A stretch of 59,312 nucleotides of DNA from Candidatus Omnitrophota bacterium. Lineage in GTDB: Bacteria > Omnitrophota > Gorgyraeia > DTHP01. The notes beneath the pieces are model-generated. The model was not told the origin of the DNA, ran no database searches, and saw only the letters and a list, made by a program, of their open reading frames with translations. Below are positions 23,041 through 32,571 of the stretch, piece by piece (position 1 is the stretch's first letter; each line of letters begins with the position of its first letter). The position numbers and the translations under genes were made by a program. The DNA is taken from the NCBI GenBank assembly GCA_023819145.1, contig JAMWCW010000010.1:1-59312 (forward strand), in the 5' to 3' direction.

Positions 23041-24186
23041 ATGAAACGCATTGCCATTTTGGGTTCCACCGGTTCAGTAGGCAGGAGTGTTCTGGAAGTA
23101 GTGCGCACTTTAAGAAAGCAATTTAAGATAGTTGGTTTGACCGCTAATAGGAATTTATCTCTTTTAGATAAACAGATTAAAGAATTTAAGCCGCGAATGG
23201 TTGCGGTTCAAGATTTAAAGTCAGCAAATATGTTTGGTCTAAAAGGAAAGACAAAGGTTCTTAAAGGGATAGAAGGGGTGGTTAGGGTTGCCACAGAGGA
23301 AGAGGTTGATTTGGTAGTGGTTTGTATTGCCGGAGCTTCAGCTTTGTTGCCCTTACTGGAAAGTATAAAAAAAAGTAAAGAAATTGCTTTGGCAAGTAAA
23401 GAACCAATAGTTATGGCGGGGGAGTTAATCAATAGACTCTGTCGTTCACACAAGAGCCGAATAATCCCCATTGATAGTGAACACAGCGCAATTTTTCAGT
23501 GCTTGAATGGAAGAGATAAGAACGAGGTGAGACGGGTAATTTTAACTTCTTCGGGTGGACCTTTTCGGCTTACACAGAGGAGTAAGTTAGAGAAGATTGA
23601 GCCAAAGGAGGCTCTTAAACACCCGCGGTGGGATATGGGTAAGAAAATTACGATTGATTCTGCTACTTTAATGAATAAAGGTTTAGAAATCATTGAGGCA
23701 AGATGGCTTTTTGACCTTCCGCTAGAAAAAATTGACGTTCTAATTCATCCTCAGGCGATAGTTCATTCTTTAGTGGAGTTTGTTGATGGAAATGTTTTGG
23801 CCCTTTTGGGAGTTACCGATATGCGTTTGCCTATTCAGTATTCCCTTACTTATCCCGAGCGTTATCCTGTAGCTTTTGAGTATTTAGATTTGGTTAAGGT
23901 AAAAAACCTTACTTTTGAAAAACCGGATTTTAAAAAATTCCCTTCTCTTAAGCTTGCATATGAAGTTGCCTGTAAAGGGAAGAGTTTTCCCTGTGTACTC
24001 AATGCCAGTGACGAGGTATGCGTAGAAGCTTTTTTGGGAAAGAAAATAAAGCTTACCCAGATTCCTGGGATGATTTCAGAAGTGATAAAAAAACATAAAC
24101 CTCTGGATTTGGAAACCTTCGAAGACGTTATGTCCGTTGATACCTGGGCGCGGCGAGAAACCCAGAGTATTATTAGGGAGCGATAA
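23041..24186 (+). CDS. dxr: 1-deoxy-D-xylulose 5-phosphate reductoisomerase
   Basis: A 381-residue enzyme that converts DXP to MEP in the non-mevalonate isoprenoid pathway, together with ispG in this operon. NADPH-binding GSTGSVGRSVLEV is at residues about 7-19. IPIDSEHSAIFQCLNG and SSGGPFRLT form the metal and substrate sites, with the flexible loop at HPRWDMGKKITIDSATLMNK region. Length is typical. The gene begins 7 bases after cdsA and ends 2 bases before rseP. Confidence 0.96.
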   Translation: MKRIAILGSTGSVGRSVLEVVRTLRKQFKIVGLTANRNLSLLDKQIKEFKPRMVAVQDLKSANMFGLKGKTKVLKGIEGVVRVATEEEVDLVVVCIAGASALLPLLESIKKSKEIALASKEPIVMAGELINRLCRSHKSRIIPIDSEHSAIFQCLNGRDKNEVRRVILTSSGGPFRLTQRSKLEKIEPKEALKHPRWDMGKKITIDSATLMNKGLEIIEARWLFDLPLEKIDVLIHPQAIVHSLVEFVDGNVLALLGVTDMRLPIQYSLTYPERYPVAFEYLDLVKVKNLTFEKPDFKKFPSLKLAYEVACKGKSFPCVLNASDEVCVEAFLGKKIKLTQIPGMISEVIKKHKPLDLETFEDVMSVDTWARRETQSIIRER

Positions 24187-24188
24187 AA

Positions 24189-25271
24189 ATGCCAATACTT
24201 TCCTTTCTATTTGTGTTAAGTGTGCTTATTTTGGTCCATGAGTTTGGACATTTTATTACTGCCCGACGTTTGGGAGTAAAGATTGAAAGATTCTCTTTAG
24301 GTTTTGGACCAGTAATTTTTTCCTTTAGAGGGAAAGAAACAGAGTATTGTTTTTCTTTGATTCCCGTGGGCGGTTATGTAAAAATGGCAGGAGAAAATCC
24401 TACCGAGGCACTCTGTGGCGAAAGATGGGAATATCGCTCTCAGCCTATAAGAAATCGTTTTCTTATTGTGCTGGCGGGGCCGTTACTTAATTATATTCTT
24501 GGTTTTTTTGTTTTCTGGTTAGTTTTTGCGACAGGATATCCCACAGTGACTCCAAGAATAGGAAATGTGGTTAAGGATTATCCGGCGGAGAAAGCAGGTC
24601 TTCAGGAAAAAGACCTCATACTTAAAATTGACCAACATCCGGTAAAGACTTGGGAGGAGTTAACCGAGATTATACACAATACAAAAAAAGAATATTTGGA
24701 ACTGACATTGGAGCGCCAAGGTAAGATTATGAAAATTGCCGTTGTACCCAAAAGAGAAGTTTTTACGGATATTTTGGGAAGAAGACAGGAAATTGCGCTC
24801 ATTGGCATAAAACCATCAGAGGAATTTACGAGGATGCGTTATCCATTTTTAAAATCTGGTTTTCTCTCAGGGAAAAAAGTTCTTTATCTAACGCGCATTA
24901 CATTTCTCGCTCTTTCCCGATTGGTTATTGGACGTATGGCTTTAAAAGAATCAGTTTCTGGACCCTTAGGGATATTTTTTATTACGAAATGGGCGGCAGA
25001 ACTGGGGTTAAATGCTCTTCTGAATCTTCTTGCGGTATTGAGTATTTCTCTGGCTTTGTTTAATATATTACCTATACCTGTTTTGGATGGAGGGCATATT
25101 TTCTTTCTTATAATGGAGAAAATACGCGGGAGAGCAATAAGCGTCAGGACACAAGAAACCATTAGCCGGGTGGGGATGACTCTTTTAATTATTTTAATGA
25201 TTTTTGTTTTCTACAATGACCTTATACGTTTTCAAATCCTGGAAAAGATAATGAAATTCTGGAAAAGATAG
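24189..25271 (+). CDS. rseP: site-2 protease RseP
   Basis: A 360-residue intramembrane zinc metalloprotease. The zinc motif HEFGH is at residues 17-21 in the first membrane segment, and the third metal ligand lies in NILPIPVLDGGH near the C-terminus. One PDZ domain sits between them (about 115-200: KAGLQEKDLILKIDQHPVKT). E. coli RseP has two PDZ domains; this shorter form has one, like many bacterial S2P proteases. It cuts anti-sigma factors and signal peptide remnants in the membrane. It may process stubs left from the exported proteins in this genome, which is speculation. Confidence 0.94.
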   Translation: MPILSFLFVLSVLILVHEFGHFITARRLGVKIERFSLGFGPVIFSFRGKETEYCFSLIPVGGYVKMAGENPTEALCGERWEYRSQPIRNRFLIVLAGPLLNYILGFFVFWLVFATGYPTVTPRIGNVVKDYPAEKAGLQEKDLILKIDQHPVKTWEELTEIIHNTKKEYLELTLERQGKIMKIAVVPKREVFTDILGRRQEIALIGIKPSEEFTRMRYPFLKSGFLSGKKVLYLTRITFLALSRLVIGRMALKESVSGPLGIFFITKWAAELGLNALLNLLAVLSISLALFNILPIPVLDGGHIFFLIMEKIRGRAISVRTQETISRVGMTLLIILMIFVFYNDLIRFQILEKIMKFWKR

Positions 25272-25279
25272 GATCAAAA

Positions 25280-26365
25280 ATGGGAATTAAAAGAAGATTT
25301 ACGAGATTAGTGAAGATTGGGAAAGTGAAAATAGGTGGAGGGTATCCCATTTCCATTCAATCGATGACCAAGACCAAAACCTCTGACATTAAAAATACAG
25401 TTAAACAGATTAGGATTTTAGAGAATGTTGGTTGTGAAATAATCCGCGTTGCGGTTAAAGACGAGTCAGATGCAAGGGCGATAAAAGAGATCAAAAAAGA
25501 AATAAAGATACCTTTAGAATCAGATATACATTTTCATTATCAACTTGCAATTTTAGCGATTGCTTCAGGGAGCGATGCTTTGAGGTTAAATCCCGGTAAC
25601 ATTTATCGTCTTGAAGAGATTGAGCGGATTGTGGGTATAGCCAAGGATAAAAAAATCCCCATCAGAGTGGGGGTAAATTCAGGCTCAATACAAAATCAAA
25701 AATCAAAAAACAAAAGGCAGAGATTTAGTTTAAATTTAAGTGAATTAATGGTAAAGAGCGCCTTGGACTACATTGGGATTTTAGAAAAGAGGAAGTTTTT
25801 TGACATTATCGTTTCGCTTAAAGCTTCAGATATTTTGAATACGATAGAGGCATATCGCAAAATGGCAAAGTTTTGTGATTATCCCTTCCATTTGGGTATT
25901 ACTGCTACAGGGCTGGCTTTTGAAGGGGGAATAAAATCCGCTTTAGGAATAGGGATATTATTGTCCGAAGGCATAGGGGATACTATCAGGGTTTCTTTAG
26001 CCGGTGATCCTCGGGAAGAGGTTAAAGTGGCAAGATGGATTTTGTCCAGTCTGGGGTTAAGGAAGTTTGGACCGCAAATTATCGCCTGTCCTACCTGTGG
26101 CAGAGCGCAGATTGATGTAATAAAAATTGCCCAGAAGTTAGAAGACAATTTACGATTTGCTGATTACGAATTAAAGCTTAAAAAGCCATGGAAAGTAGCT
26201 ATAATGGGATGTGAAGTAAATGGCCCCGGAGAAGCCAGAGATGCTGATTTGGGAATTGCCGGCGGGAAAAATTGCGCCGTCTTGTTCAAGAAGGGGGGAA
26301 TTGTCAGTAACATAAAAAAGCATAAAATCATTCCTGTTTTACTTCAAGAAATTGGCAAGTTATGA
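25280..26365 (+). CDS. ispG: 4-hydroxy-3-methylbut-2-en-1-yl diphosphate synthase
   Basis: A 361-residue iron-sulfur enzyme of the MEP pathway. The N-terminal TIM barrel carries GGGYPISIQSMTKTKT. The C-terminal [4Fe-4S] domain has CPTCGRAQIDV with two cysteines and a third in MGCEVNGPGEA with its catalytic Glu. It follows rseP by 8 bases and closes the operon. It ends exactly where the convergent minus-strand gene ends (stops at 26363-26365 and 26366-26368 abut, with no terminator space). Electron donors are not in the window. Confidence 0.95.
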   Translation: MGIKRRFTRLVKIGKVKIGGGYPISIQSMTKTKTSDIKNTVKQIRILENVGCEIIRVAVKDESDARAIKEIKKEIKIPLESDIHFHYQLAILAIASGSDALRLNPGNIYRLEEIERIVGIAKDKKIPIRVGVNSGSIQNQKSKNKRQRFSLNLSELMVKSALDYIGILEKRKFFDIIVSLKASDILNTIEAYRKMAKFCDYPFHLGITATGLAFEGGIKSALGIGILLSEGIGDTIRVSLAGDPREEVKVARWILSSLGLRKFGPQIIACPTCGRAQIDVIKIAQKLEDNLRFADYELKLKKPWKVAIMGCEVNGPGEARDADLGIAGGKNCAVLFKKGGIVSNIKKHKIIPVLLQEIGKL

Positions 26366-26860
26366 TTATTCCCAATCACGGGACCAAAAAGTGCCATTTT
26401 TTAATGAGTCTAGGATTTTATTTAGCCAGCCCTCTATACTTCGGGAGTCCAATTCCTCTGCAAACATCGGTTCTAAATGATGGACTAATATCTCCAAAGT
26501 GCGTTCTAAGAATTCTTCCAATTGGTATTGATTTCCTCCTAATACTCTGAATGCTTCGGGAAGGAAATATTCGCTGAAAAATTCTACCCCTACACCACTC
26601 CACATCGCATCAACATATCTTTCTTCCCATTCGCTGATGATGGGTTTTAAGCGCGGGTCTATGGTAAGCAGAGTTTTATCTGATTCTTCGCCACTGTAAG
26701 GGTCTTCTTCTTCAGCTTTTTCTAAATCTCTGATAAGTTTATCTAAGAAGGGGTTAGTTTTAGCACGCCGTAAGGTTAATTTTTCTACAGTAGAAAAGTT
26801 GACCATAAAGCAAATTGTCCAGAGATGAAATAATAGCCAAATTGTGAATATAATTTTCAT
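26366..26860 (-). CDS. exported protein of unknown function with RR motif
   Basis: A 164-residue protein. Hydrophobic residues about 3-21 form a signal-like segment, followed by LRRAKTNPFLDKL at residues 30-42, matching the post-signal RR-x-K motif in other exported proteins of this window. The mature part is acidic and helical (LIRDLEKAEEEDPY; WLNKILDSLKNGTF) with a two-tryptophan C-terminus. The only minus-strand gene among 50 kb of + genes and with its own promoter, so it is an independent unit between two operons. AAAGGAGG-like bases precede its ATG. No family recognised. Confidence 0.7.
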   Translation of the reverse strand: MKIIFTIWLLFHLWTICFMVNFSTVEKLTLRRAKTNPFLDKLIRDLEKAEEEDPYSGEESDKTLLTIDPRLKPIISEWEERYVDAMWSGVGVEFFSEYFLPEAFRVLGGNQYQLEEFLERTLEILVHHLEPMFAEELDSRSIEGWLNKILDSLKNGTFWSRDWE

Positions 26861-26906
26861 TTTATCCTCCTTTTTTAAAATATTACCTTAAGGATTTCCT
26901 GATAGA

Positions 26907-26935
26907 AATATAACATATTGTTAAGTTATCGTCAA
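26907..26935 (-). promoter_or_regulatory. sigma70 promoter for the minus-strand exported protein
   Basis: Minus strand TTGACG (26930-26935), a 17-base spacer ending TGT (extended -10) and TATATT (26907-26912). The start point would be near 26900, about 40 bases before the ATG at 26860. It is back to back with the proS promoter. Confidence 0.6.
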
Positions 26936-26955
26936 GTGTGTGTGCTTGTTTATCA

Positions 26956-26984
26956 TTGACTTGAATTTTTTCTTATGCTATGCT
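26956..26984 (+). promoter_or_regulatory. sigma70 promoter for proS
   Basis: TTGACT (26956-26961), 17-base spacer ending TGC (extended -10), and TATGCT (26979-26984). Start near 26991, about 32 bases ahead of the proS TTG. It is divergent from the minus-strand promoter with only 20 bases between their -35 boxes, so one bound protein could affect both. Confidence 0.5.
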
Positions 26985-27022
26985 TTTACAAATAAAACTT
27001 TTATTAAAAGGAGGTTAATAAT

Positions 27023-28741
27023 TTGCACTGGGCGAATGCTTTCATTCCTACATTAAAAGAAATTCCCAAAGAAGCCGAGGCAATTAGCCATATCTTGATG
27101 CTCCGTGCAGGGTTAATTCGTAAACTTACCAGTGGCACCTATGCTTATCTTCCTTTAGGCTGGCGTGTATTAAATAAGATAATTAATATTGTGCGCGAGG
27201 AAATGGATAAAACGGATGCCCAGGAAATCCTTATGCCGGCAATGCACCCTAAAGAAATCTGGGAGAAAACCGGCCGCTATAACTTGCTTAAAGGGGATAT
27301 CCTTATTACTTACCACGACCGTCATGGGAAGGAGATTGTTTTTGGACCGACCCATGAGGAGATAGTTACCTTTTTAGTAAGCGGTGAAATTCGTTCCTAT
27401 AAACAGCTTCCGCAGATTCTCTATCAAATTCAGACGAAATTCCGTGATGAACCGAGGCCGCGTTTTGGGATAATCAGAACTGCAGAGTTTATTATGAAAG
27501 ATGCCTATAGCTTTGATTGTGATTGGGAGGGTTTAGAAAAAAGTTATAAGAAGGTGTATGATGCATATCAACGGATTTTTGAGCGGTGTGGTTTGGATTT
27601 TATTGCGGTAGAGGCGGATCCGGGGATGATGGGGGGGGATGTCTCCCATGAATTCATGGCTTTTACAGAGAATGGGGAAGATAATATTGTAGTTTGTAAA
27701 ACCTGTGCTTATGCTGTGAGTCTCGATATGGCAAGCGTTAGTGTACCAGAAAACCAAAATATAAAAGCCCCAGAGTTAAGACCGATTAAAGAAGTAGAAA
27801 CTCCCGGTGTATCCACGGTAGAGAAAGTTGCTAAATTCTTAAAGATGCATCCTAAGAAATTGGTTAAGACAATTATTCTTTTGGCAGATGGGAAAGAAGT
27901 TGCAGTTCTTGTGCGTGGAGATTACGAATTAAATTTGGTTAAACTCAGTCGTTATCTTAAAGCAAAAAACCTGGTTATGGCAGATGAGAAAACTATTGAG
28001 AGAATTACTGGTGGCCCTTTGGGGTTTTCCGGTCCTGTGGGCTTGAGGAAGATAAGGATGTTGGCAGATTATTCTGTGAAAAATCTCTTTAATTTTATAA
28101 CCGGGGCAAATAGCTTAAATAAGCATTTAATTAACGTTAACCTTAACCGCGATTTTCACATAGAAGAATTTGGAGATTTTCGTTATTTTACTTCTGAGGA
28201 CAAATGTCCAAGGTGTGGTAAGGAGACTTCTTTAAAAACTGTTTTGGAAATAGGGCATACCTTTAAGTTGGGGACAAAGTACTCAGAGGTGCTTAAAGCC
28301 CATTTTTTGGACAGCTCTGGTAAAGAAAAACCAATGATTATGGGCTGTTACGGAATAGGGGTAAACCGTATTCTCGCTGCCTTTGTTGAACAGAATTACG
28401 ACAAAAATGGAATTATCTGGAATAAGCATATTTGTCCTTTTCAACTTCTTATTGTTCCAGCACATATGGAAGATTCACGCGTTAGAGATAATATGGTAAA
28501 GATTTATGAAGCGTTGGGGAAAAAAGGTATTTCTTGCCTTTTAGATGATCGGGAGGTGAGCCCTGGCGTTAAATTTAAAGACGCAGACCTTTTAGGCATC
28601 CCCCTACGGTTGACTATTGGGAGAAGGTTTATAGATGAGAATGTGCTGGAATTAAAAGTAAGAAAAACTGGGGAGGTTGTTTTTTTCTCTTCCGGGGATT
28701 TTTTGGAAAAAATACTTGACAAAATAAAGAATTTAGATTAA
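27023..28741 (+). CDS. proS: prolyl-tRNA synthetase, bacterial type
   Basis: A 572-residue class II synthetase. The start is TTG at 27023, preceded by AAAGGAGG at good distance; there is no ATG that would keep the conserved N-terminus (ANAFIPTLKEIPKEAEAI). Motif 1 region LTSGTYAYLPLGWRVL, motif 2 FRDEPRPRFGIIRTAEFIMK, the insertion editing domain (about 225-385) with GPLGFSGPVGL, motif 3 GCYGIGVNRILAA and the C-terminal anticodon-binding domain are all present. It adds proline to tRNA-Pro and edits Ala-tRNA-Pro. The 3' end also contains a promoter for rimP. Complete. Confidence 0.95.
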   Translation: MHWANAFIPTLKEIPKEAEAISHILMLRAGLIRKLTSGTYAYLPLGWRVLNKIINIVREEMDKTDAQEILMPAMHPKEIWEKTGRYNLLKGDILITYHDRHGKEIVFGPTHEEIVTFLVSGEIRSYKQLPQILYQIQTKFRDEPRPRFGIIRTAEFIMKDAYSFDCDWEGLEKSYKKVYDAYQRIFERCGLDFIAVEADPGMMGGDVSHEFMAFTENGEDNIVVCKTCAYAVSLDMASVSVPENQNIKAPELRPIKEVETPGVSTVEKVAKFLKMHPKKLVKTIILLADGKEVAVLVRGDYELNLVKLSRYLKAKNLVMADEKTIERITGGPLGFSGPVGLRKIRMLADYSVKNLFNFITGANSLNKHLINVNLNRDFHIEEFGDFRYFTSEDKCPRCGKETSLKTVLEIGHTFKLGTKYSEVLKAHFLDSSGKEKPMIMGCYGIGVNRILAAFVEQNYDKNGIIWNKHICPFQLLIVPAHMEDSRVRDNMVKIYEALGKKGISCLLDDREVSPGVKFKDADLLGIPLRLTIGRRFIDENVLELKVRKTGEVVFFSSGDFLEKILDKIKNLD

Positions 28742-28744
28742 AAT
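28716..28744 (+). promoter_or_regulatory. promoter inside the proS 3' end for rimP-nusA-infB
   Basis: TTGACA (28716-28721), 17-base spacer, TAAAAT (28739-28744). Both boxes are close to consensus. The start point near 28751 lies beyond the proS stop at 28741, giving a leader of about 60 bases that holds a terminator-like hairpin. Confidence 0.6.
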
Positions 28745-28783
28745 TTTTAACAAAAGATCTTAAAGAAAGGAGTGAATTTAAGG

Positions 28784-28807
28784 AGTGGGTGAAAAACCCA
28801 CTTTTTT
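28784..28807 (+). terminator. attenuator-like hairpin before rimP
   Basis: AGTGGGT (28784-28790), loop GAAAA, ACCCACT (28796-28802) and a run of six Ts (28802-28807). This is a complete intrinsic terminator placed five bases before the rimP ATG. Since rimP-nusA-infB lie downstream, it probably acts as an attenuator, most likely governed by NusA or translation factors, rather than as an operon end. Confidence 0.7.
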
Positions 28808-28812
28808 GTTAA

Positions 28813-29274
28813 ATGTTTGAACAAGAGAGTATAGAAAAGATAAAGGAACTGGTTTGTCCCTTTCTAGAGATGCAGAAGGTAGAATTGGTGGATTTAATTT
28901 TACAGCGCCGGGGGAGGAATCTTCTTTTGCGGTTCTTGGTAGAGAAAAAAGGAGGCATAAGTCTAGATGATTGTGTTTTTTTAAATCAGGAGATAGGAGA
29001 AATGCTTGACCAGCATCCTGAAATAATGAACGAGAGTTATATTTTAGAAGTTTCTTCACCTGGTTTAGATAGGCCACTTGTTACAGAGAGAGATTTTGTG
29101 CGTAACTTGGGTAAGACGGTACGGCTTATTCTAAAAGAGGAATGGGAAGGGAAATATGAATATAAAGGTGAAATTTATGATGTCCTAAAGAAGGTTCTTT
29201 TACTTAAGATTAATTCCGAAGAGATCATTTCTCTTCCTTTGGAAAAAATCCAAAGAGGCAAGGTTATATTTTAA
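28813..29274 (+). CDS. rimP: ribosome maturation factor RimP
   Basis: A 153-residue protein of the RimP family, needed for 30S subunit maturation. Typical pieces are VELVDLILQRRGRNLLLRF, a GISLDDCVFLNQEIGEML helix and EVSSPGLDRPLVTERDF, the family's conserved SSPGLDRPL signature at about residues 77-86. The C-terminal part is an SH3-like barrel. No Shine-Dalgarno is present; the ATG lies 5 bases after the T-run of the attenuator-like hairpin, so translation may depend on readthrough leader structure. It heads rimP-nusA-infB. Confidence 0.93.
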   Translation: MFEQESIEKIKELVCPFLEMQKVELVDLILQRRGRNLLLRFLVEKKGGISLDDCVFLNQEIGEMLDQHPEIMNESYILEVSSPGLDRPLVTERDFVRNLGKTVRLILKEEWEGKYEYKGEIYDVLKKVLLLKINSEEIISLPLEKIQRGKVIF

Positions 29275-29285
29275 GGAGAAAAGCG

Positions 29286-30425
29286 ATGAATGATGAGATT
29301 ATTACGGCACTAAATTATATTGAACAGGAGAAAGGTATTAAACGAGAAACTTTGATTCAGGCGGTAGAGTCTGCTTTAGTTTCCGCAGCACGTAAGGCAT
29401 TACGGCTTAAGAAGGAAGATGAAATTATTGCGCGCTTAGAGCCAAATAGCGGAAAGATAAGGTTTTACTTAGGAGGGAAAGAGATTGATTCTACTCCTTT
29501 TAGTAGAATTGCTGCGCAGACTGCTAAACAGGTAATTATTCAGAAAATTCGAGAGGCAGAGAGGGGAATGGTTTTTAGCGAGTTTGAGGCAAAGAAGGGA
29601 GAATTGGTAAATGGCTTGGTGCACAGAGTGGAAAAAGGCAATTTGATTATTGATTTAGGAAAAACAGAAGGCATTATATTACGTCACGAACAGTCCCGGC
29701 ACGAGGAATTTAAACAGGGAGACAGGATTAAAGCATTATGTCTTGAGGTGCGTAGATGTAATCAGGAACCTCAAGTAATCCTTTCTCGTACCAGTCCGGA
29801 ATTTGTTAAGAAACTCTTTGAGATGGAAGTCCCCGAGGTTTATGAGGGTATTGTTGAGATAAAGGCTATTTCCCGGGAAGCAGGAGAACGCACTAAGATT
29901 GCAGTCTGGTCTAACGATGAGAAAGTTGACCCTGTGGGGGCCTGCGTAGGAGTAAAAGGAGTAAGGGTGAAGAATATTGTTAAAGAATTGCAAGGGGAAA
30001 AGGTGGATATCATTCGCTGGAACCCAGATTTGAGTGAGTTTGTAAAAGCGGCACTTGCTCCTGCTCAATTAGAGGAAGTAAAGGTTGACAATGGAGCAAA
30101 GAAGATTCAGGTCATTGTAAGTGATGAGCAGCTTTCTATTGCCATCGGTAAACGGGGGCAAAATGTAAGACTTGCCTGTAAACTTGTGGGCTGGGATATA
30201 GATGTGCGTACCCGTATCCAGTTAGCAGCACAGAAGAAAATTAGTTTAAAGGATATAAAAGGGGTGGGTGCTAAAACAGAAAAATTGTTAGAGGAGGCAG
30301 GTTTTACAGAACTTTCCCAGCTGGCAAATTCTACTGTAGAGGAACTTACGAAGATAAAAGGCATAGGAAAAACAACTGCGCAAAAAATTATTGAAGGAGC
30401 TAAAGATTTATTGAAGGAAAAATAA
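29286..30425 (+). CDS. nusA: transcription elongation/termination factor NusA
   Basis: A 379-residue protein. Domains in order: N-terminal RNA-polymerase-binding domain (residues about 1-100), S1 domain (GELVNGLVHRVEKGNLIIDL), KH1 (VGACVGVKGVRVKNIVKEL) and KH2 (AIGKRGQNVRLACKLVGW). A final helix-hairpin-helix segment (residues about 315-375: KGVGAKTEKLLEEAGF and IKGIGKTTAQKI) takes the place of the E. coli acidic repeats. It controls pausing, termination and antitermination. It may regulate its own operon through the upstream hairpin. Confidence 0.95.
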   Translation: MNDEIITALNYIEQEKGIKRETLIQAVESALVSAARKALRLKKEDEIIARLEPNSGKIRFYLGGKEIDSTPFSRIAAQTAKQVIIQKIREAERGMVFSEFEAKKGELVNGLVHRVEKGNLIIDLGKTEGIILRHEQSRHEEFKQGDRIKALCLEVRRCNQEPQVILSRTSPEFVKKLFEMEVPEVYEGIVEIKAISREAGERTKIAVWSNDEKVDPVGACVGVKGVRVKNIVKELQGEKVDIIRWNPDLSEFVKAALAPAQLEEVKVDNGAKKIQVIVSDEQLSIAIGKRGQNVRLACKLVGWDIDVRTRIQLAAQKKISLKDIKGVGAKTEKLLEEAGFTELSQLANSTVEELTKIKGIGKTTAQKIIEGAKDLLKEK

Positions 30426-30491
30426 AGTTTTTGTCCAATTATCAATAAAAGGTAAAGTTTATAACCTGAGTTTATATTTTTAGGTGGAAAG

Positions 30492-32492
30492 ATGAGTATG
30501 CGTGTTCATCAATTAGCCAAGGAATTGAAAATTACTTCTGCCGAACTCATTAACAAATTGAGGGCTTTAAAGGTAGATGTAAAGAGTCACATGAGTGTAT
30601 TAAATGACGAGGTTTCGCGTCTTATTAAGGAAGAGTTTACTCATAAAGCCAAAAAGGCACCATCTTTAAAAATCAAGAAAGAGACCAAGAAAGATTTTAA
30701 TCCTCCCCTTGAAACCACAGTAATAGCAGAGCCCATAAAGGAAGTTAAGAAAGTTGAGATAAAATTTCCTTTTACTATAAAAGAATTAGCAACAAAACTT
30801 TCGATTAAACCTTCGGAAATAATGCAGACGTTACTTAAAGAAAGGATTTTGGTAAATATAAACCAGTCTATCCCACCGGATATGGTAGATAAGATTGGAG
30901 AAAAGTTACATTGTGAGATAGTCAGGCTTCCTACGGAAGAAGAAAAGATTTTTACGGAACATTTTGTGACTACGGAAGCTTCCCATTTAAAACCCCGTCC
31001 TCCTGTGGTTACTTTTATGGGACATGTAGACCATGGTAAGACTTCCTTACTGGATGCTATACGTAAGAGTAATATTGTAGAGAGAGAAGCAGGGGGTATT
31101 ACCCAGCATATTGGAGCATACGAAATAGAGTTTCGGGGGAAAAAGATTACTTTTTTAGATACACCCGGCCACGAAGCTTTTACCGCGATGCGGGCAAGAG
31201 GAGCCAATGTAACCGATGTGGTAATTTTAGTAGTAGCGGCTGATGACGGAGTAATGCCTCAGACTATTGAAGCCATTGACCATGCACGGGCAGCGAGTGT
31301 TCCTATTGTAGTAGCAATAAATAAAATAGATAAACCTCAGGCAGATATCGACCGTGTAAAGAGGCAACTTCAAGGATTGAATCTTGTTCCCGAAGATTGG
31401 GGAGGAAAAACCATTACCGTGGGAGTTTCTGCCAAGAGCGGTCAGGGAATTGAGGAACTTTTAGAGATGGTTCTTCTGGAAGCGGAGTTGTTGGAATTGA
31501 AGGCGAATTACGATTTTCCTGCACGAGGAGTGGTTTTAGAAAGTAAGATTTCCAAAGGAGGACCGCGTGCTTCTCTCCTTGTTCAGAATGGCACACTTCA
31601 TGAAGGAGACGTGGTTTTGGCAGGAGAGCACTATGGGAAAATAAAGGCGATGTTTAATGACCGGTTCTTGCGCACAAAAGAAGCCCCTCCTTCTACGCCT
31701 GTAGAAGTTCTTGGGCTATCCGGAACACCTGAGGCGGGAGAGAAATTTTTTGTCGTAAAAAGTGAAATGTTGGCAAAAGAGATTGCCCAACGAAGACAAA
31801 GTTTACTTAGAGAGAAAGGACTACAAAAACCTCAGAAGGTTTCTCTGGAAGATTTGCATAAGAAGATTAGAGAAGGAGAAAAGGAATTACGTATTATCTT
31901 AAAGGCAGATGTGCAAGGTTCCTTAGAAGCAGTGAAAACAGTATTGGCAAAGATTCCTGCTCAGGAAATAGAATTAAATATTTTACACGAAGGGATTGGT
32001 GATATTTCCGAATCGGATATCATGCTTGCCGCTGCTTCCGATGCAGTGGTCTTGGGGTTTCATGTGGGCATAGATTCACGGGCAAATACCAGAGCAAAAG
32101 CAGAGGGGGTAGATGTTCGGATTTATCAGATTATTTATGAAGTGTATGAGGAAATCAAGAAAGCAATCGAAGGCATGCTTGAGCCCAGATTTAAAGAGGT
32201 GTTTGTTGGAAAGGCAGAGATAAAGCAGATTTTTAGAGTTTCTAAAGCAGGAACAGTGGGAGGGGCTTTTGTAATTAAAGGGAAAATTATCAGGAATTCT
32301 AACTGTCGGATTATCCGTGGTAACAATTTAGTATATAAAGGGAAAATCTCTTCCCTCAAGCGTTTTAAAAATGATGCACGCGAAGTTGAAGAAGGCTTTG
32401 AATGTGGAATAGGCGTAGATAATTTTAATGATTTTCAAATAGGGGATATAGTTGAAGTTTATGGAGTTGAGACAATAGAAAGAAAACTTTGA
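30492..32492 (+). CDS. infB: translation initiation factor IF-2
   Basis: A 666-residue GTPase that delivers initiator tRNA. Two short N-terminal IF2N-type domains ([16 protein letters not shown] and [15 protein letters not shown]) precede the G domain: G1 [10 protein letters not shown]3 DTPGHEAF, G4 NKID, G5 SAKSG. The C-terminal domains II to IV are complete. The N-terminal extension is much shorter than in E. coli, as in many non-proteobacteria. It follows nusA with 66 bases between. rbfA and truB, the usual next genes, are missing; trpS follows instead. Confidence 0.95.
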   Translation: MSMRVHQLAKELKITSAELINKLRALKVDVKSHMSVLNDEVSRLIKEEFTHKAKKAPSLKIKKETKKDFNPPLETTVIAEPIKEVKKVEIKFPFTIKELATKLSIKPSEIMQTLLKERILVNINQSIPPDMVDKIGEKLHCEIVRLPTEEEKIFTEHFVTTEASHLKPRPPVVTFMGHVDHGKTSLLDAIRKSNIVEREAGGITQHIGAYEIEFRGKKITFLDTPGHEAFTAMRARGANVTDVVILVVAADDGVMPQTIEAIDHARAASVPIVVAINKIDKPQADIDRVKRQLQGLNLVPEDWGGKTITVGVSAKSGQGIEELLEMVLLEAELLELKANYDFPARGVVLESKISKGGPRASLLVQNGTLHEGDVVLAGEHYGKIKAMFNDRFLRTKEAPPSTPVEVLGLSGTPEAGEKFFVVKSEMLAKEIAQRRQSLLREKGLQKPQKVSLEDLHKKIREGEKELRIILKADVQGSLEAVKTVLAKIPAQEIELNILHEGIGDISESDIMLAAASDAVVLGFHVGIDSRANTRAKAEGVDVRIYQIIYEVYEEIKKAIEGMLEPRFKEVFVGKAEIKQIFRVSKAGTVGGAFVIKGKIIRNSNCRIIRGNNLVYKGKISSLKRFKNDAREVEEGFECGIGVDNFNDFQIGDIVEVYGVETIERKL

Positions 32493-32571
32493 GCTTATTT
32501 TTTGCCGGTTAAGTTCGTTTGCAGAGCATAAGTTATATATAGAATGATAGTTAAGCGCGCAGAATAAAAGA

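Noticed and set aside
30641-31207. 188-codon open frame on the minus strand inside infB
   Set aside because: It lies wholly in the reverse of the well-supported IF-2 gene, has a low-complexity Ser/Leu-rich translation and no start signal.
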